From Vanessa cardui (lineage: Eukaryota; Arthropoda; Insecta; Lepidoptera; Nymphalidae): DNA of 64,000 nucleotides. Of the stretch, positions 1 through 12,517 are shown piece after piece (the first letter of the stretch is position 1; every line of letters begins with the position of its first letter). The position numbers were made by a program, and so were the translations under genes. The notes below the pieces were generated by a model. The model did not search any database, had not been told where the DNA came from, and saw nothing but the letters and a program-made list of their open reading frames with translations. The stretch is taken from positions 10,542,501-10,606,500 of the forward strand of contig NC_061140.1 of assembly GCF_905220365.1 (NCBI RefSeq), read 5' to 3'.

Positions 1-426
1 TTTATATTATAATATGAATAAACACAAGAACAAAAATATATTTATTTATTAATAAATATATTTATTTAATTTGTATTTGTATACTCAAATCAATCCCTGA
101 GGGATCAAAAAGTTGTATAGGATTATTATTAAGTGTAATAATATAGGTAGAAATGTTAATCCATTATACAGGGGAAAAAATGATAAAAGAAAATTAATCT
201 CTTATTTTTTTTCCTCATCAGGTTCCCAAAAACAATTGAGCGTGGGTTGTCGGTGTTAAGTATATTTATTTTGCAGGTCCTTAGCCCTCGGGTTGATGAT
301 GACGATTGGTCGTACCGGATCGTTAGTTGGTAACATAATATTTCCCGTATTACTGAATATTGGATGCATCGTACCATTCTTCACAATGGCGGGAACTATG
401 ACATGTAAGTAACTTATTTATTTATA
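1..426. other. AT-rich sequence, no gene seen
   Basis: This left edge is AT-rich with TTTA-type runs near positions 40-75 and 415-430. I see no conserved reading frame. The short minus-strand frame at 156-377 has no recognisable motif. Confidence 0.5.
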
Positions 427-434
427 TATTTGTA

Positions 435-791
435 CAGTGGTGTATTTACCAATAGGCTAAGTAGGCTGGAGCCTAGGGAGCAGATTTAAAGGGGCGCCAA
501 ATTTAGCCCATTTTTTTTTATATCTTAAAGAAATAAAAAAATAACTTATAGTTATATGTATACACATTACAACCGTAATCCGTACACTCGTCACTACATA
601 GCGGGTTGGAAAAAAAATCAAGTAACTGACAGAAATATCACTTAGTTTATAATCATACTAATAACAGAAAAAAAAATCAATGTAATGAGGATGATAGAAC
701 TCAAATCATAAATGTTGCAAATAAAAGTAGGGGTGGCAAAAATTGAATAGCCTACTAGCCTACTAGCGGCAGATTTGTAAATCCGCCACTG
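435..791. mobile_element. Non-autonomous hAT-type DNA transposon
   Basis: Seen: the element starts with cagtggtgtatttac, and its right end read in reverse is cagtggcggatttac, so the terminal inverted repeats agree at 13 of 15 positions. It is flanked on both sides by the identical 8-bp sequence tatttgta (427-434 and 792-799). Known: an 8-bp target duplication together with CAGTG-type termini is the signature of the hAT superfamily. At 357 bp with no long frame it cannot encode a transposase and must have been moved in trans. The perfect target duplication suggests a fairly recent insertion or simply good preservation. Confidence 0.85.
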
Positions 792-799
792 TATTTGTA

Positions 800-1515
800 T
801 ATACTAGCCTAAAAAGACAATTCGAAGTTTGAAATTGTTCCAAAAATCGAATTGTTCTTTTGTTTTTGTTTTTATCATTTTAAATTAATAAAGAACTTTT
901 ACTAATTAAAAAACATTTAAATTACTTGAACAAATTCGAAACGGTCAGGTAACGGTAGTGCTCTATATGTATGTATATAGGCTTCTCTAGAGGTATGTGG
1001 ACTACCATGAGACATAATTATGGGACAATTTTCAAATAAACGCTTTTTTTTTAAATATTTACATACATTATAGTTTATAAACTATTATAATTAAAAAATG
1101 ATAGTCTTCATCAGTGGTCATGAACTAAAATCTGAATATACTCTATTGAGTTTGATGATTTCGAGTTCGTAATTACTCGATAGAAATGGAATATCTTACT
1201 TGTTATATATTAACTTACTAATTAATTATCTGCCAAATCGAAGAGGAAAAGCGCTGAGATTAGCCATAATGTCATATTATTAAAATTTTGATATTTTTAA
1301 CTATTTACAATTTTTATAAATAAAAAAATGTGTCTAATTTTTCAGTCGTTACTTTGCTGAGTTTCGTGATACCAGTGAAGAAGAAGTGAATATAGGGTGA
1401 AGATTTTTGTAAATACATAATTTAACTATTCATAGAAAAATAAAAACATTTTTGAAGCACTGTGTATCATTTCATTCCTAGATAAAACTACAAACGCGCA
1501 TTATATGTATATAAA
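800..1515. other. AT-rich sequence, no gene seen
   Basis: No coding region, tRNA-like box or inverted repeat stands out here. The stretch lies between the hAT-type element and a Helitron-like copy. Confidence 0.45.
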
Positions 1516-1725
1516 CTAGTCGTAGCTCAGGACTGCATTCGCGTTTTAAGGGTTTAGTTGTCCTGTGTTAGCAAAAAGTACCCTTATATTCTTCCTGGTA
1601 GTTCAAATTTGCTTCATAAATTCATGCAAATTTCATCGAATTCGGTTCAGCGGATTGATACAGAAAAAGGGACAAATATTCAGACAGACAGAGCTACTTT
1701 CATATTTATAATACAAGTATGTAGA
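1516..1725 (-). mobile_element. Helitron-like non-autonomous element, diverged
   Basis: Read on the minus strand, this starts TCTACATACTTG, passes a CTGTCTGTCTG run and ends in CTAG after a GC-richer segment. The same layout recurs at 21476-21703 and 63482-63658. Helitrons typically begin with TC and end with CTRR preceded by a short hairpin, and the other copies keep that hairpin better. Two chance frames overlap it (1558-1797 plus, 1680-1871 minus). Superfamily assignment is inferred. Confidence 0.55.
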
Positions 1726-2293
1726 TACGACAAAGCATCAAAAAGTTTAGTTAGGATTTTTTTTATCGTACATGCTGGCAACGTCAGTGTGATGTAGAAC
1801 ACAAGATAGCCGAAAAGTAATAGTTGATAAATATCGAAAAAAGAGTTATTATGAACGGTAACGAATATCATGTATGATACCGATGCTAGCTTTATACATA
1901 TATAATGCGCGTTTCTTTCAATCAGTATGAAAAATAAATTAACGTTATTAAAATTCGATTATCCTTAACCAATACTACCTTCAATCATATTAAAATAGAG
2001 TTACAAGATACTTAAACAATGCTTACAGAAACACACACAGTATTAACGTTAATTGTGCTTGGTGCCGTTTAATCTGATAAATCGTATTTAATAAAAACTA
2101 ATTAGCAGTACATTTCGTAAATGAGTCTGATTAAATCGGCTTACAGTCGATGTCACCGTTAATTACACACACCAACAAACTATATAAAGCTGAAAATATA
2201 CAGACACAATAAACATACAATTTATCTCACTCACACAGAGACATCATCCTAAAAAATGCATAATCGACCTCTTTAAATTGTAATATTAAATAA
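1726..2293. other. AT-rich spacer, no gene seen
   Basis: There is no recognisable gene or repeat. A run of alternating ACAC bases near 2160-2175 is the only low-complexity feature. Confidence 0.4.
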
Positions 2294-2521
2294 AGAAATA
2301 AATAAATATGAGACAACATCACATACATTACTCTGATCCGAATGTAAGTAGCTAAAGCACTTGTGTTATGGAAAATCAGAAGTAACGACGGTACCACAAA
2401 CACCCAGACCAAGACAATATAGGAAACTAATGATAATAATCTACATTGACTCGGTCGAGAATCGAACCCGGAGCGGCGTACCCATGAAAACCGGTGTACA
2501 CACCTCTCGACCACGGTCGTC
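2294..2521 (-). mobile_element. Family C SINE, tRNA-derived
   Basis: The sense strand is minus. From 2521 leftward it reads a box A-like tggtcgagagg, a box B-like gggttcgattc, the conserved body and a TTTA-repeat tail at 2294-2306. Related copies lie at 9009, 10868, 24236, 34538, 42603, 45161, 60031 and 61933. The minus-strand frame at 2227-2637 covers this copy and contains the peptide VVPSLLLIFHNTSALATYI, with one change, that also appears from other copies. The frame is therefore a reading of the SINE and not a gene. Confidence 0.85.
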
Positions 2522-5500
2522 AAATTACAATCATTAACATTAAAAAAACAAAAGAAACTTTGGAAAAGTACACGAAATGTCGTCATTGAGAATTCTGTAC
2601 TAACAGACAGATAGACCAACAGACTCTGATGTAACAACTATTTTACAGCTGTCAGATTTCCACTATATTTGGGCTACATGATATGCTTCTTGTCAAATTT
2701 AATAATTATAGATCAATGGGAAGCAACCTACACAAATTTTAATCCTTTTGCGAATGTATGGGAATCACGACACATCTTTTAATTGCGTAAGCCCAAAGGT
2801 TTGATTTTTTCACAGCTCTAAGGGAATACTAACCTCAGTAATAATTATTAATTCCAAAGAGTCCTTCTCAAAACTCTAAAATTTGTTTATTACGAAAAAA
2901 GGATCTAGACGGACAAACATACGGACGGACTTTTGTCCTGTAGAGATAAAGAGCCCTAAAACAAACATTATTTATATAAGTTACATAAATACGATAAAGA
3001 ATCTTTTTACACCGTGTATACTAGACTTGAAAATTTTTAACAGATTAAGCCCTCGCTTAAAATAAATTCACTAAATACATCCAGACTTAAAAATGTAACA
3101 ATATATATATTCTCGAGGCTTAAGAACTGTGAAACTTAATCGTGATTAAATCTTCCATCGAATGCTCACAAAAAACAACGAAATTTCTTTAAATACCCCA
3201 TAAAATTAAGAAGAACAGATAGAATACTTAAGCGGAACAAGTTTAGCGGAAGCCTTTTCCATGTACAAGCGATTTCATTAGGAGAAACTAAAGTTACTCT
3301 ACCATTCAGAAAGGCACTTTGAAACAATAAACTTCAAACTATATTCTTAAAGAAATTGTATCTCTGTGACCCTTGTATACTCCTCCACGACGTTTAATTT
3401 AAAAGCAGTGGTTCTTTATATCTATTGGTATAAGGTTCAAAATACGTTAATATATTTGTCCTTTGCTCGCCCTAACTGTACTCGGCCGTGATCATTTATT
3501 TATCAAAGCTGAATTCGGTTGACTCTAACTGAACCTTTGAGTCTGTTTGGACTTACAACTTTGCCTTTAAGAGAAATAATGAGCCGTGATGTAGTTGATA
3601 CAGTTTAAAGGTACGATATGGTTTACTGATTGACAATCTTGAATGATTAATGTAAATGTTGGTGTGTGGAGTTATTTTGGAAGCGAACCCATCTCTGTGG
3701 AGAGAGTATATTTAGAATCGGAACTGTATTTTCCACAAGATAAAGTTGGCCACTAACTGAGACATATGACTTTGCTGAGATATACAATATCTGGTAGTAT
3801 TAAATATTATGAAACGTTTAAATGAATGGTCTTTATCTATAAAACCAGCATGATATTGATCTCTCGGCTGTCTTAAAATCGGCTGAGGTTATCCAACTAT
3901 TTATAGAAGGTATGTATTTTAGTGCACATGTATGTGAGCGAAGGTTTATTATCTATTACCTGATTTTAATATTAAAGCAATCCGATCGAGAGGAAAGAGT
4001 TCAGAAGAAGGAATAATATAGATTATTTCTTGGACATGGGAGTGTGAACATTGATCACTTCCAAACTTAGAACTTGTATTACAAAGGTGTATATCGAGTT
4101 TCTTGAAAATTCTATCACAAACATTAGAACTTCGTATTACTGGGTTTCGGTTACAAGAGTGGAATGTTGTCAATGGAAAGGAAGAAACGCTGAAACGCCA
4201 AAATAGTAATTTTGGGAAAAGAGGTTTACTAACAAAATCTTAAGCCTCATTTCCCAAAAACACCGGCTTGGCACTTAAGCTTTTCCTCTTTTCTAATGGC
4301 AATATAATTACATGAATCAATATTTTCAGTATATGGCGTATGAATCTAAAGTATAAATAAGGTAGAGATGATGATTATTACTAATTGACTGATAAGATTG
4401 TCTGCCATATTGATTTTACTAAAAAATATATTGGTAGTTGCTTTTTATCAGAGTTATTTGAAAGTGTAATAAGCTAGCAAAATAAAAGATAATATTACAT
4501 AAATCATATAGGGATTATTAAATCAATACATGAACTATATAAGGTTCGGGCGCAACATAGCGATAAATTTAATATTGCAAATAACTCCCCTCCCCCGCAA
4601 GCGATGCACACGCTTCTTCATGTAGCTTCGAGCTTAGCCCCGCTGTGTGTCATGAGTGTGTCACGAGTGTATCTCTAACACATGTCAGATAGCTAAGGCC
4701 AAATCTTTTCAAATTTTTATGCACCTCATAGACTCATTGTCATTGGTAGTCATGTGTTTTTTTTTGATAGCCCAAAATGAAGTATTTATCGTTTTGTTCA
4801 AAAGTCAAAGTCAGACGAAGAAGCAAACGTCTCTCCTGAAGCTTGGAAGAAATTTGAATTACAATAGTAATTTCTGTAAGCAGAATAAGTATTATCTTTA
4901 TCTACAGTGTGCCAAGCAGGTACGAATAGAATGTCAATGATTTTTGCGACGTTTTTGGACTTATAGCTTTGCACAATTTTTATTAGAATCAATTTCTATT
5001 AGAGATGTTCTTAAGTGCATTATTAGACTTTTGACCAGTATAATGTAATATTATTTTAATTTTGACTTGATAGTTTATGAATCTAAGTAACGATTTCAAG
5101 AAATTTTGCTCCCAAATTCACGACCAAAAATATAGAAAACTTAAAATTTCTTATGTCAAATAAATGTTGATCGGGTAAACATAGTCTTTTGCAGTATTTC
5201 AACTTATATGACCAAATGGGCTTGTCAACAGTTACCCAAAGTAAGAGTCATGTCAGTGGTTAAAGGTTAAAGTAACACCATTCACCTTTTCATATACAAC
5301 TGTACCGCTTTCTAAGGTTCTGCGTACCATAAATCACGTATTTGTAAGAATACCGGCTGATTGTATTGGAAGATATTGCTGAAGTTGCCGTATTCATACA
5401 AAGTTATAAAAGGAGTCAAAATTATGGATGGTACTTAATTAAATTACAACTTTTCGCAATATTTCATAATTCGCCAAACTCTGACTGTTTTTCCATTAAT

Positions 5501-5904
5501 ATAGGAAAACAAGTGGTTCGTAACACGAGGAGTAAAAATCGCCAAATCATGTAAATAATTTATAAATTGATATTGTAATAAGTATGTCTAAGTAATAAAC
5601 AAACTCACTTACCCAAATGGCGAGTTGCTCTCAAATGTCTTTGAGAAGGCTTTATCCATACTAAAAATATCTACAGATCCTTTTTTTATTTATTTTTTCT
5701 TTATTTCAACTCATTTCTTTTAGTTAACCTTTTTGGAAGGTACAGGAATACCCGTATTAAATATTCACAACATTGAGACTAAATATAAAAGAAAATACAT
5801 TTTTATCAAATTTCTGGTTCATCATAGTCATTCATAATTTTATCACAGACGCATTTTATTATTTAAAAACATACGTAAAATATCATCGTCAACAAATCAA
5901 ATCT
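2522..5904. other. Long AT-rich stretch without recognisable genes
   Basis: This stretch contains scattered short frames (for example 3949-4173 minus, 4656-4940 plus and 5366-5554 plus) with no motif, repeat unit or compositional shift to support them. A short run of gacggac-type repeats near 2910-2935 resembles the inner part of Helitron-like copies elsewhere. A small GC-richer patch at 4540-4640 is not recognised. Confidence 0.45.
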
Positions 5905-6050
5905 ATTCAAAATACTTCAGGAAGGCTTTTACTACTACTTACTAGCTACCACCGGTTCGTAAATACCGAGAAGATCCGGCAAAAAACTCCATAGTTACTC
6001 TTTTTGAACATTTAAAATACAGTCATGTTCGTTAACTATAATTATATATT
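5905..6050 (-). mobile_element. LINE 3' tail fragment, family L
   Basis: This carries the landmark order gctaccaccggttcg, then ccgagaagatccgg, then gttactctttttgaac. The same order recurs in part at 28695, 31741 and 37036, and in reverse at 40215. The reverse copy carries AATAAAG near its end, so the sense strand here is minus. I know this as a very common lepidopteran LINE 3' tail but cannot name its clade with certainty. Confidence 0.6.
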
Positions 6051-8046
6051 TATGTAAATTTACAAATCACTTAATTATTACATTTAAAATATGCTACGCA
6101 TGTTTTGTTTACTTTTTCTCCTTATACTAATTGATTTAAAGGACACATACGGACGATATTGTTCGTGTGACAAGATTTAACAGAACTGCTTGGTGCTGCT
6201 GTACTAGTGCAGTTTTGGTGCTACAGATCCCACAGTTACCATATTTCCGTGAGTCGTGCTTGATAGACGTAACGCATGAGATTCGGCCAGTCTCATATCT
6301 CTCAGGTATTAGGGACTTGACTGCTAGCTTGGTACAATTTGATTGACTTTTTTAATTGCGAGAGTGCAATGTGTGTACTCAAGTTCAGTTCCAAAGATCG
6401 TAAGGGAGATCAATTATTACGGGACACTTAACTAAGGCCATACTGCATTGGACTCCAGTGCTTATACCATCGGAATTATGTGTCATACCAATATTTCGAC
6501 GTAAAGATTTGAGCTGCTACGAGTTATTTCAGTCAGGGTGTCGTTCGGTTAACTCTCTATGGTGTACTTTGGATATCACAAGAATATATACCAACTATGA
6601 TTTTTTGGGAATAATATGTCAGGCTCTGGTAAATGACTGCCGTGACATTATTTTGTCATTCAAACACCACATAGGAAGACTAATGAGTCTTCTGCGATGT
6701 CTATAAAATTACTTGATCTATTCCAGGGTAATATTATTTTAATACTATTGTTAATATTGTGAATATACTAATATATTTTGTGTGATTAAAGTTTATTATA
6801 TCTGTAATACTACGAATTAAACAGTAGACAGATACAGAATATGTATTAGTAAAAGACCATCTAAAATAATAAAACAATTACGAGAATACAAATATCAAAA
6901 AAATATTACATTTTAGTAATTATACTACGCAAATAAAACGTAACATTAAATTATCTTTTGTTATTGGAGTTAGGCTATTTTCAGAATACATCTGAAATAT
7001 TAGACTTATTTTTGTATATCCGACGAATTATTTCTAAAATTGTTACACGATATATAAATGAGAGCTTTCCTAAATTATATTCATAATCTCTTATCTCATC
7101 CCATAAAATTAAATACACACACAAAGAGATGAAGTTGTATAACATTCGTAATCGTAGTAAATAATTATACGATACATTTTATTTCATAATTTTCTTCTTT
7201 TTCCATATGTTCTTGCGTGTGTGTCTATTATCGTTAAGCTTAGCTATTCTGAAGTCTATTTCGTTCTCACAAATCCAATTATATTCCTCGTAGGTAAATT
7301 GCCGTCTTTAAATGCTTTGTATAAAATAAGATCGTAATATTAACGTTAAGCTTTATATTAATAAGGGGATGATTCATATAAGTTTATTATTCCTGGAATC
7401 ATTTTTGTATTACCGACTGTATCCGACCCCTTTCAGCCTTACTTTTTATATTCTAGCTACTAAATGCCCAGGCACAATATATATTTAGCATATAAAGAAA
7501 CAATTAGTATTACAGCCCGATCATTAAAAAATCATGTCTCAAATACTCTCTCAATGTATTTTACAAAATAAAATTTTAAGGGATTTTAGTTATCATTTTT
7601 TATTTTTCGCGTTTCGTCATTATTTCACCCTTTATACTAATAACATATTCAATATCTAAACATAAAAGTTGAATGAAAAAAAATTTATATACTACATCTA
7701 AATATTGTATAGAACAAGAACACTATTTATGTTTAATATTAAACCTATAAATAGAACCCTTACAAAATCAATTGAATAGAAACAATATAACCAACAAATT
7801 ACAATTTGGCTCAAACAACTTGTGAAATGTTACAACAAATTATTATTACCAATATTGTTGTTATTTAGATAAAGTTTTTAAATTAATTAGTGAACAGTAT
7901 TAATTTCATTCGCGTTTATAATATTACTGATATTATCTTTAAATGGTTATACAATTATGTATTTTTCTTTCTAAATTCAAATCAATTGTAAAAGATAAGA
8001 AAGAAATAATTGTTTAACTACCCGCTAAACAAAATATGTAATATCT
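6051..8046. other. AT-rich stretch, no gene seen
   Basis: A somewhat GC-richer segment at 6170-6345 and the frame 6458-6706 have no recognisable protein motif. The remainder is AT-rich and anonymous. Confidence 0.45.
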
Positions 8047-8215
8047 CATACTAGGTAGGGTTAGTGGTAGTCCGTTTTGATGGGTACCTACTTATCATAT
8101 TATTAATACTTCCGCTAAGCAGTAATACTTGGTACTTAGTCTTGTGTTCCGGTTTATTCTCCATTATGTAGGGGGGGGGGGGTATATTCCCCGGTATTTT
8201 CCCTTATACTTAGAT
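8047..8215 (+). mobile_element. Degraded family A copy
   Basis: The order of weakly conserved pieces (ggttagtggtag, gggtacctac, cgctaagcagtaatac, gtgttccggttta) follows family A in the plus orientation, with many changes. A G-only run interrupts it at 8171-8182. Confidence 0.4.
8171..8182. repeat. Poly-G run
   Basis: Twelve consecutive G bases in an otherwise AT-rich region. The length could be affected by sequencing error. Confidence 0.9.
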
Positions 8216-9008
8216 AAATCCTGGTTGGTTCTTAGTATATGGAATCATAGTTCCCATGGAAAAATGTCTTTAGTATTTGCACAGTATGTTAGTTCAGCTT
8301 GATTTGATAGAGTTTTTAGTTTTAAGTATTTTAAGAAAGTCAAATATATAATTTATTATATTTAGTTAGTGTAGGCACTTAAAGTACTTTAGAATAGTGA
8401 CTCTGATTATTCTCGAATAATCGACACGAAACTTACTACCTTCTCCAATTGAATTTAGACTTTCATTGTTAATGAAATTATTAGTGTTAACTTAACTTTT
8501 TAAATCAATTAATCAACAAGATCGACTTTTCTGCAATACTTTATATGCATATTCTTGTGCAAACATATTTTTGACGCACTACACAATACAACATAATATT
8601 TAAAGTACTAGGTCTACCTGCGACTTGAGTTTAACAAAAAAGTTATAACAATACGGAAATCGGCAATGTAGATGGTTTAAATCACAACGGAAGTTGATTG
8701 AAATATTTTTTTACGTATTGTTACAAGTATACCTTCGAGAAACAAAATGCCAGCGGTAAAAATAAGAAGTACTTTTATTTCTTAATGAAAGAAAGTACAA
8801 CAATTCAATTAGCGCAGTCGTGAGTTCGTAGACGTACGGTGTGTTTGCTACAGTACCAGGTATTCTTGTAATTCGCTTACTCAAGATGTATACACTATCA
8901 TTTCCGAATGTAAACTGATTCCGATCACGCTTTATTCGCTATTTATACAAAACTATCATTTAAAATGGAAACAGTTACGAAAAATAAATGAAAATACAAA
9001 TGACTTGA

Positions 9009-9230
9009 CGGATAACCTCCGTGGTCGAGTTGTGTGTACTGTTCAAGATCCCCGGTTCGATTCCCGGCCGAGTCGATGTAGAAAAAGTTCATTAGTTTTC
9101 TATTTTATCTTGGGTGTGGGTGTTTGTGGTACCGTACTTACTTCTGAATTTCCACAACACAAGGGCTTTAGCTACTTACATTAGGATAAGAGTAATGTAT
9201 GTGATGTTGTCCAATGTTTATTCATTATTT
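9009..9230 (+). mobile_element. Family C SINE with internal deletion near its 5' end
   Basis: Box A-like tggtcgagttg and an intact box B-like ggttcgattcc are present. The segment normally between them, including the ttcatgggtacgcc block, is missing. The body runs on to the tgatgttgtc end. Confidence 0.85.
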
Positions 9231-9279
9231 TTAAATGGCACATTAATTTACAAAATACTGTGTAAATAAGTGATATAAA

Positions 9280-9540
9280 ATCCTGTAAATGTTCCACTGG
9301 TAGATGAAGTTTTTAGAGAAGAAGATTTGGGGATTCCACAGCACTGCCTCTGTGTGGATTAGGTTATCTACGTTTGGAAAGCCTTTCCAACGATCTGTGT
9401 ATAGTTCAGGATGTTTTCCCACATCATCGAATACAAATCAAAAGAGTTCATGATACATGAGAGTTAGTGGTGCTTACCCAAGTTGCAAACCCACAATCTT
9501 CGTTTCATTTAAGTGTTCAAGCCACTTTGTAAAGTCGGTT
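9280..9540 (-). mobile_element. Diverged family B SINE fragment
   Basis: The right half (9450-9540) keeps the minus-strand family B order: catgag, gtggtgcttaccc, then aaacccacaatc. The left half (9280-9345) weakly matches the SINE 3' body. The middle is rearranged. Confidence 0.5.
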
Positions 9541-9879
9541 CTTTAGTAAAGGAACTCGCTGTGCCTTTTCTAAAAATAAATTAAACAAAAATACTAAGTA
9601 TGTGCCCAAACGTAGTGAACGACACTAGCATGAAGTGTGCGTCAACAAAACCTTCAAAGTTTAAATTCTCAAAGCAAAATAAACAATAAACAGCAACTCC
9701 CACATTTTAGAGGATACAACGTAACCAAATTAAAACATCATAAACATAAAGGGCAGTTTATGTTGTTTTCTTGCATTTTATTTCGTCGCTTTATATTACT
9801 CAAACATTAATTAGTAGGACGTCTAAGTTAATATCATCTTCTCATCAGATATTCTATCTCCAAACAGCTATGCTTAGTT

Positions 9880-9928
9880 TTGCTGTGTAACGGTTTGAAG
9901 GGTGAGTCCGTGTACAGGAACAAGGGTC
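9880..9928 (+). mobile_element. Family A fragment interrupted by a SINE
   Basis: ggtttgaagggtgag followed by a variant of the acaggcacaaggg block identifies family A. The match stops where the family B copy at 9929 begins, so the SINE may have inserted into this element. Confidence 0.5.
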
Positions 9929-10233
9929 ATACAACAACAAACAACAACAACAGCCTGTAAATTTTCCACTGCTGTGCTAAGGTCTCCTCTCCCTTAGAGG
10001 AGAAGGTTTGAAACATATTCCACCACACTGTTCCAATGCGAGATGATGACCACATGAAGCAGAATGTCTATGAAATTATTCACACGCAGGTTTTCTCACG
10101 ATGATTTCCTTCACCGCTGAGCATGAAATGAATGATGAACACAAATTAAGAACATGAATATTTTCCTGGGTTAGATCCCGCGATCATCGATTAACATGCT
10201 CGCGTTCCATCCACTGGGCTATCTCAGCTCAAA
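9929..10233 (-). mobile_element. Family B SINE with TTG-type tail
   Basis: On the minus strand the element has a box A-like tagcccagtgg, a box B-like segment that is mutated, the ctcatttcatgctcagcgg block, the ggagaggagacc block and a TTG-repeat tail. A 7-bp direct repeat, aagggtc, flanks it (9922-9928 and 10234-10240) and may be the target duplication. Confidence 0.85.
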
Positions 10234-10867
10234 AAGGGTCGCCATGTAGCCATAACCCATGTGTACGAAAGGTCACAAGCTATAGGTCCTCGCATATCAA
10301 AGAACTACACCAAAAAAAATACTGATGGCCACAACACGCTCCAGTTTACGCGCAACATACCGCATTAATGGGCTTGGGCACTTAGGCCAACATTAAGACA
10401 ATCATAGGCTGTATTTTTTAAAATAAAATTATAACCTCATGCAAATGAAACCTGTCAAGGAAACATGATACTTAAGCATTACTTATATACAATACGAAAC
10501 TTTAAGAAAGTTAAATTCAATGTATATCATGAAAGGATCTTTCGTAACAGATCTTACCAGATATAATTGACATTTTCGTTTCATTCGTTTTTATACCACC
10601 GTGACATATTGCTTTCCATTCTAGTTTTGAAAATTGTAGCAAATTTTTACAAGTTCTTTGCCAAATAAGCCATGCATACACTTTCTTGCCAAGTTCGTGA
10701 TTTAACCGAAGCATTTAAGATAATATGAGTCGATATTTTTGAAACTATGAATGATTTGTTAATTTCAATGTTTGTTTTATTTATTTAATTAGATGGAGAT
10801 GAAGAGATAAATGGACCTCGTGATAAGAAGCGCAGTGTGATACACGACACATGACATGACATACATG

Positions 10868-11091
10868 CCGACCTCCGTGGTCGAGAGGTGTGTACACCGG
10901 TTTTCATGGGTACGCCACTCCGAGGTTCCGGGTTCGATTCCCGGCCGAGTTTTTTATGTTGTCCTGGGTCTGGGTGTTTGTGGTACCGTCGTTACTTCTG
11001 ATTTTCCATAACACAAGTGCTCTAGCTACTTACATTGGGATCAGAGTAATGTATGTGATGTTGTCTCATATTTATTTATTTATACACATTG
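10868..11091 (+). mobile_element. Family C SINE, near full length
   Basis: Box A-like tggtcgagagg and box B-like gggttcgattcc are intact. The body ends in a TTTA-repeat tail at about 11075-11091. The plus frame 10890-11153 is a reading of this copy plus flank; it shares the HNTSALATYIGIRVMYVML peptide with other copies. Confidence 0.9.
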
Positions 11092-11175
11092 GCGCTGTAA
11101 GAAACATTAACCAATCCTTACGTCACCAAGGCGTCACTAAGCGTGACAACTAAGATGTTATGTCCCTTGTTTCAT
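11092..11175 (-). mobile_element. Family A fragment
   Basis: ggcgctgtaagaaacattaa, a rearranged middle, then aactaagatgttatgtccc match the minus-strand order of family A. It directly abuts the SINE tail. Confidence 0.6.
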
Positions 11176-11976
11176 GATATTACATAGCCTTCACCATCAG
11201 ACTTGTCTATCTATTGAGGAGTTGATATCTACATGGGCTCGCATAAAACCCTATCACCAAGTGATAGTGATTACTGACTTAATACTCTACACAAACTTTT
11301 TTTTTTGTTTTATTGACAACCTTCATTCATGGACAACTGCTACATCAGAGGCTTGCGCTGACGATCTTTTAGAAAATAAGTAGGCTATAAATAAAAAAGC
11401 CTAAATAATAAAGCTATAAATAATCTTTGCATTGATTACAATGTCAGTCGTTGAGATACAAAATCGATTACAACTTAAAGCCGTATCAGCCCTCTCGAAT
11501 TTTTTTAAAAGGATTTCAGCTAAAGGCAACAAAATAGTTATTTTCGCTTTCTTCTCAAGTAAACAGAGGTTGAAAAACTTTACATAAGCCATCATTAGTC
11601 TAAATAGAAAACATTTTGTTTCATCAAATGACCCAAATTTTTTAGTGTTTAACGTTAAAGACATTTTGTTCAAAGAGGATTATTGTTAGGAATTTTACTA
11701 GTAGGCCTTTCCAAAAAAAAAAACTTTTAAGATAGTATTATATCCTAAGTTGGATTGTAAGGGGGCTCTTGCTCGAATTTGGTTAAAGCATTATGCCTAC
11801 CAAATAAGAATCTAATCTAGAGGCATTTTAATTTTGCTTATATTACAAGAGTACTTTTTCGAATATTTTTTTTCTTTTTCATTAGACCCATTGATGTTAA
11901 GGGTTACAACTGCCCGTAGACTTACTTCTAGCATAAAAAAGATTAACCACTTTTATATTAATTGCCAATATTGGAA

Positions 11977-12517
11977 GTATAGTAAAGTAAAATAACAGCC
12001 TGGTAAATTTCCCACTGCTGGGCTAAGGCTTCCTCTCCCATTAAGGAGAGGTTTTGGAACATATTCCACCACGCTGTTCCAATGCGGGTTGGTGGAATGC
12101 ATATGTGGCTGAATTTCGATGAAATAAGACATATGCAGGTTTCCTCACGATGTTTTCCTTCACCGCCGAGTACGAGATGAATTATAAACACAAATTAAGC
12201 ACATATACAGGGTTATTCGAAACTCGACGTATATCCGTTAGGAGGTGGTAGGGGTGACTATTTGCAATAATTTTAACCCACATATGCATTATTCAAAAGT
12301 GAACCATTCTCGAGTTATCACGTTTTTCGTTTTTTCAAAATTTGTCAAAAATGTAAATGCAAATGGAATAAGACACATGCAGGTTTCCTCACGATATTTT
12401 CCTTTACCGCCGAGCACGAGATGAATTATAAACCCAAATTAAGTTCATGAATATTCAGTGGTGCTTGCCTGGGTTTGAACGAAAACATTGGTTAAGATGG
12501 CCATCTCAGCTCGCTCT
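11977..12517 (-). mobile_element. Composite family B SINE interrupted by another repeat
   Basis: The 3' half in minus orientation lies at 11985-12207, with an AGTAA/AAAGT-type tail. A 150-bp foreign segment follows, then a second family B segment at 12367-12517 that runs to the box A end. About 85 bp (12124-12207 and 12367-12452) occur on both sides of the insert and differ at several bases. Flanks aatattggaa (11967-11976) and aatcttggaa (12518-12527) differ at one base and may be the original target duplication. The box B region of the right segment is damaged. Confidence 0.75.
12204..12355 (+). mobile_element. Dispersed repeat J, inside a SINE
   Basis: This begins near tacagggttattcg and runs through ggtgactatttgcaat and cgagttatcac to gtcaaaaatg. 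The reverse of the same order is found at 57171-57317. Two copies with shared outer ends show a repeat family; I cannot assign a class. Confidence 0.65.

Noticed and set aside
2227..2637. 136-codon minus frame as a membrane protein
   Set aside because: It reads through a family C SINE, and the hydrophobic segments recur in other copies of the SINE.
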